Shown here piece after piece: positions 62,575 to 64,000 of a stretch of DNA of 64,000 nucleotides (position 1 is its first letter; the number at the start of each line of letters is the position of its first letter). The notes beneath the pieces are model-generated. The model made no database searches and was not told where the DNA came from. It saw only the letters and a list, made by a program, of their open reading frames with translations. Origin of the DNA: CADCVT01 sp036389485 (GTDB lineage Bacteria; Actinomycetota; Thermoleophilia; Solirubrobacterales; Solirubrobacteraceae); contig DASVPR010000050.1 in assembly GCA_036389485.1 (NCBI GenBank), positions 62,001 through 126,000 of the forward strand, in the 5' to 3' direction. A program made the translations under genes and the position numbers.

Positions 62575-63783
62575 CTACTCGGCGGCGGCCCGTTCCAGCC
62601 GCGCGCGGACGTCGCCCTCGAGGGCGCGCGCATGCCCCGGGTGGCACACCGCCGGGTCGAGCGCAGCGAGCTTGCGCAGCGACGCACGCGCCTGCTCGTG
62701 GTCGAAGTTGTAGCCGGCGGTCGGCAGGTGCGGCTCGCTGTCGCGGCCCCACATGTCGATGACGTAGAACGCGTCGGTCGACAACGCGACCCGATCCGAC
62801 TCGCGCCAGAGCGCGATCATCCCGGGCGCGTGGCCGGGCAGGTGCACGACCTCGAAGCCCGCGACGTCGTCGCCCTCCGACACGGTGTCGCTGATCTTCA
62901 CCGGTCCGCCGTCCCACGCCTTGTCGTGGAAGAACCGGTGCACGGGGCGCAGCGGCAGCGGCAGGTGCTTGAGCGACCGGTCCCAGTAGCGCCAGCCGCC
63001 GCTGCCCTCGGCGTCGACGACCTCGTCGGGGTGGCAGAGGACCGGCACGTCGAACGACGGCGCCGTGCCGCGGTGGTCGGTGTGGCCGTGGCCGAGCACG
63101 ATCCGCGTCAGCCCGCCGAGCTGGGCCGCCGCGGCGGCGACCGCGCCCGTCATCGTGCGAGCGCCCGCGTCGAACATGAGCACGCCCTCGCCGTCGCGGA
63201 CGAAGTAGACGTTGCACTTCCCCGGCTCGCCCTGCACCTTCCAGACGCCCTCGGCGACCTCCTCGGGCGCGCCGTGCGGCGCGACGAGCTTGCGCGCCAC
63301 CTTCGTCCGCACGTTGAACGCCCTGTTCATCCGCTGCTCGACCGGCGACCCGGCGGGCGGCATCAGGCCGAGCCTGCGGCCGACCGTGAGGTTGTCGATG
63401 TACGCGTCGTTGCGCACGATCTTCCCGTCGCGCATCGTGATCACGTCGACGCCGGTCAGGCCGTCGAGCCGCGCGCCGGTCGGGTCGATGCCGTTGAACT
63501 GGCCCGGCCCGGCGAACGTGCCGTTCATCCGCCAGTGGACCGCGACCTTGTCGCCCTCGCCGAGCACGTCGAGAACCTCCATCCGCAGGTCCGGGATCGC
63601 GTCGTTGAGCATGTCGAAGAACGCGACCAGCTCGGGCTTGCCCGCGCCCTCCAGCGCCCCGGGGATCTCGATCCGGGCGTCGTCGGCGTACCACCTCCGC
63701 TGCGCGTTGCGATCGACGCCGATCTGCTCGAAGTACTCGCGCGCCAGCTCCGCGGCGCTGGAAGACGTGGAGGTGGCAGCCAT
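62575..63783 (-). CDS. SnoaL/NTF2-like domain fused to metallo-beta-lactamase domain
   Basis: A 402-residue two-domain protein. Residues ~10-140 look like a SnoaL/limonene-epoxide-hydrolase-type NTF2 fold (AELAREYFEQIGVDRNAQRRWYADDARIEIPGALEGAGKPELVAFFDMLNDAIPDLRMEVLDVLGEGDKVAVHWRMNGTFAGP). Residues ~175-400 are an MBL fold with zinc motif H-G-H-T-D-H, a later His in VVHLPGHAPGMIALW and Asp in LSTDAFYVID. Coupling a small-molecule isomerase/cyclase fold to a hydrolase fold is unusual. The ATG at 63783 has TAGCTT 7 nt upstream. First gene of the operon; substrate unknown. Confidence 0.84.
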   Translation of the reverse strand: MAATSTSSSAAELAREYFEQIGVDRNAQRRWYADDARIEIPGALEGAGKPELVAFFDMLNDAIPDLRMEVLDVLGEGDKVAVHWRMNGTFAGPGQFNGIDPTGARLDGLTGVDVITMRDGKIVRNDAYIDNLTVGRRLGLMPPAGSPVEQRMNRAFNVRTKVARKLVAPHGAPEEVAEGVWKVQGEPGKCNVYFVRDGEGVLMFDAGARTMTGAVAAAAAQLGGLTRIVLGHGHTDHRGTAPSFDVPVLCHPDEVVDAEGSGGWRYWDRSLKHLPLPLRPVHRFFHDKAWDGGPVKISDTVSEGDDVAGFEVVHLPGHAPGMIALWRESDRVALSTDAFYVIDMWGRDSEPHLPTAGYNFDHEQARASLRKLAALDPAVCHPGHARALEGDVRARLERAAAE

Positions 63784-63807
63784 GCCCTGAAAGCTAGCCT
63801 CATTCCG
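63784..63807. promoter_or_regulatory. Overlapping divergent leaderless promoters
   Basis: Only 24 bp separate two start codons. The sequence aagctagcct (63791-63800) yields TAGCTT on the minus strand, 7 nt before ATG 63783, and TAGCCT on the plus strand, 7 nt before ATG 63808. The two hexamers overlap by two bases. Confidence 0.55.
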
Positions 63808-64000
63808 ATGGCCGAGGCACAGCGCAGGCGCGAGGTGGGGCGGGGGGAACGGGTCCTGCCGGGCGTCTGGCGCCTGCGGCTGCCGCTCCCGTGGCCCGGC
63901 GTGCCGCACTGCAACGCGTGGGCGCTGGCCGCCGGCGACGGCGTCGTGCTGGTCGACACCGGCATGCACGAGCCCGGGTCGATGGGCCATCTGGAGCGCG
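63808..64000 (+). CDS. MBL-fold hydrolase, N-terminal part only
   Basis: The first 64 codons of a gene running off the right edge: MAEAQRRREVGRGERVLPGVWRLRLPLPWPGVPHCNAWALAAGDGVVLVDTGMHEPGSMGHLER. The pattern VxRLRLPLPWPGxPHxNAWALxxGDGVVLVDTGxH is the N-terminal beta-sheet of metallo-beta-lactamase-fold hydrolases; the zinc HxHxDH motif would lie further on. It is divergent from the SnoaL-MBL fusion, sharing a 24-bp promoter. Confidence 0.78.
   Translation, partial: MAEAQRRREVGRGERVLPGVWRLRLPLPWPGVPHCNAWALAAGDGVVLVDTGMHEPGSMGHLER

Overview
The window is one contiguous, very GC-rich bacterial chromosome segment. Gene density is high, GTG and TTG starts are common and intergenic spaces are very short. 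NucS in place of MutS/MutL, the fused Kgd-type 2-oxoglutarate dehydrogenase, an MprAB-like two-component pair and many apparently leaderless genes point to an actinobacterium. The cell-wall and RTX-rich gene content suggests Thermoleophilia/Solirubrobacterales, but that rank is inference.

Layout. 1-2050: the 5' part of a cytochrome P450 and a secreted RTX-repeat protein. 2146-4360: tRNA-Asp followed by a 2.1-kb mini-island bounded by a perfect 37-bp repeat of the tRNA 3' end. The island carries a winged-helix gene, two unknown genes and a broken integrase. 4472-5490: a c-di-AMP (ydaO-type) riboswitch directly in front of a peptidoglycan hydrolase gene. 5487-11674: subtilase, TetR regulator, PLP decarboxylase, membrane protein, anti-sigma ATPase and Tat-exported amine oxidase. 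11716-18007: aconitase, M42 peptidase, ArsR regulator with a sigma-region-4 remnant, thioesterase and HAD hydrolase. 18004-21502: a tightly overlapping four-gene operon resembling the maturation and light-chain part of methylamine utilisation (MauE-MauD fusion, MauA-like Cys-rich protein, MauF/CcdA-like protein fused to a propeller-like domain, flavin reductase). 21532-26639: two large secreted proteins (ceramidase-like and beta-propeller). 26715-37556: EttA, J-domain/TPR protein, NucS, a pilin-like protein, crotonase, cupin, YjbQ, alkyltransferase-like protein and DUF1028. 37642-46108: sensor kinase/regulator pair, FHA protein, Kgd with its own lipoyl domains and a second RTX protein. 46120-58898: Nudix, FAD oxidase, C5-epimerase, ketopantoate reductase, Ppx/GppA, MarR/SDR pair with a visible operator, glyoxalase, MBL, ABC1 kinase and pyruvate kinase. 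58899-59957: a decayed wHTH/membrane-protein pair. 59969-64000: a four-gene overlapping operon (SnoaL-MBL fusion, unknown, class V aminotransferase, M29 aminopeptidase) and the start of another MBL gene.

Two window-wide patterns stand out. At least 15 genes have a TANNNT -10-like hexamer 6-8 nt before the start codon, consistent with leaderless transcripts, including three divergent pairs that share 24-29 bp promoters. Seven convergent gene pairs overlap by exactly one CTAG tetranucleotide that supplies a TAG stop to both strands, and an eighth does the same with CTAA.
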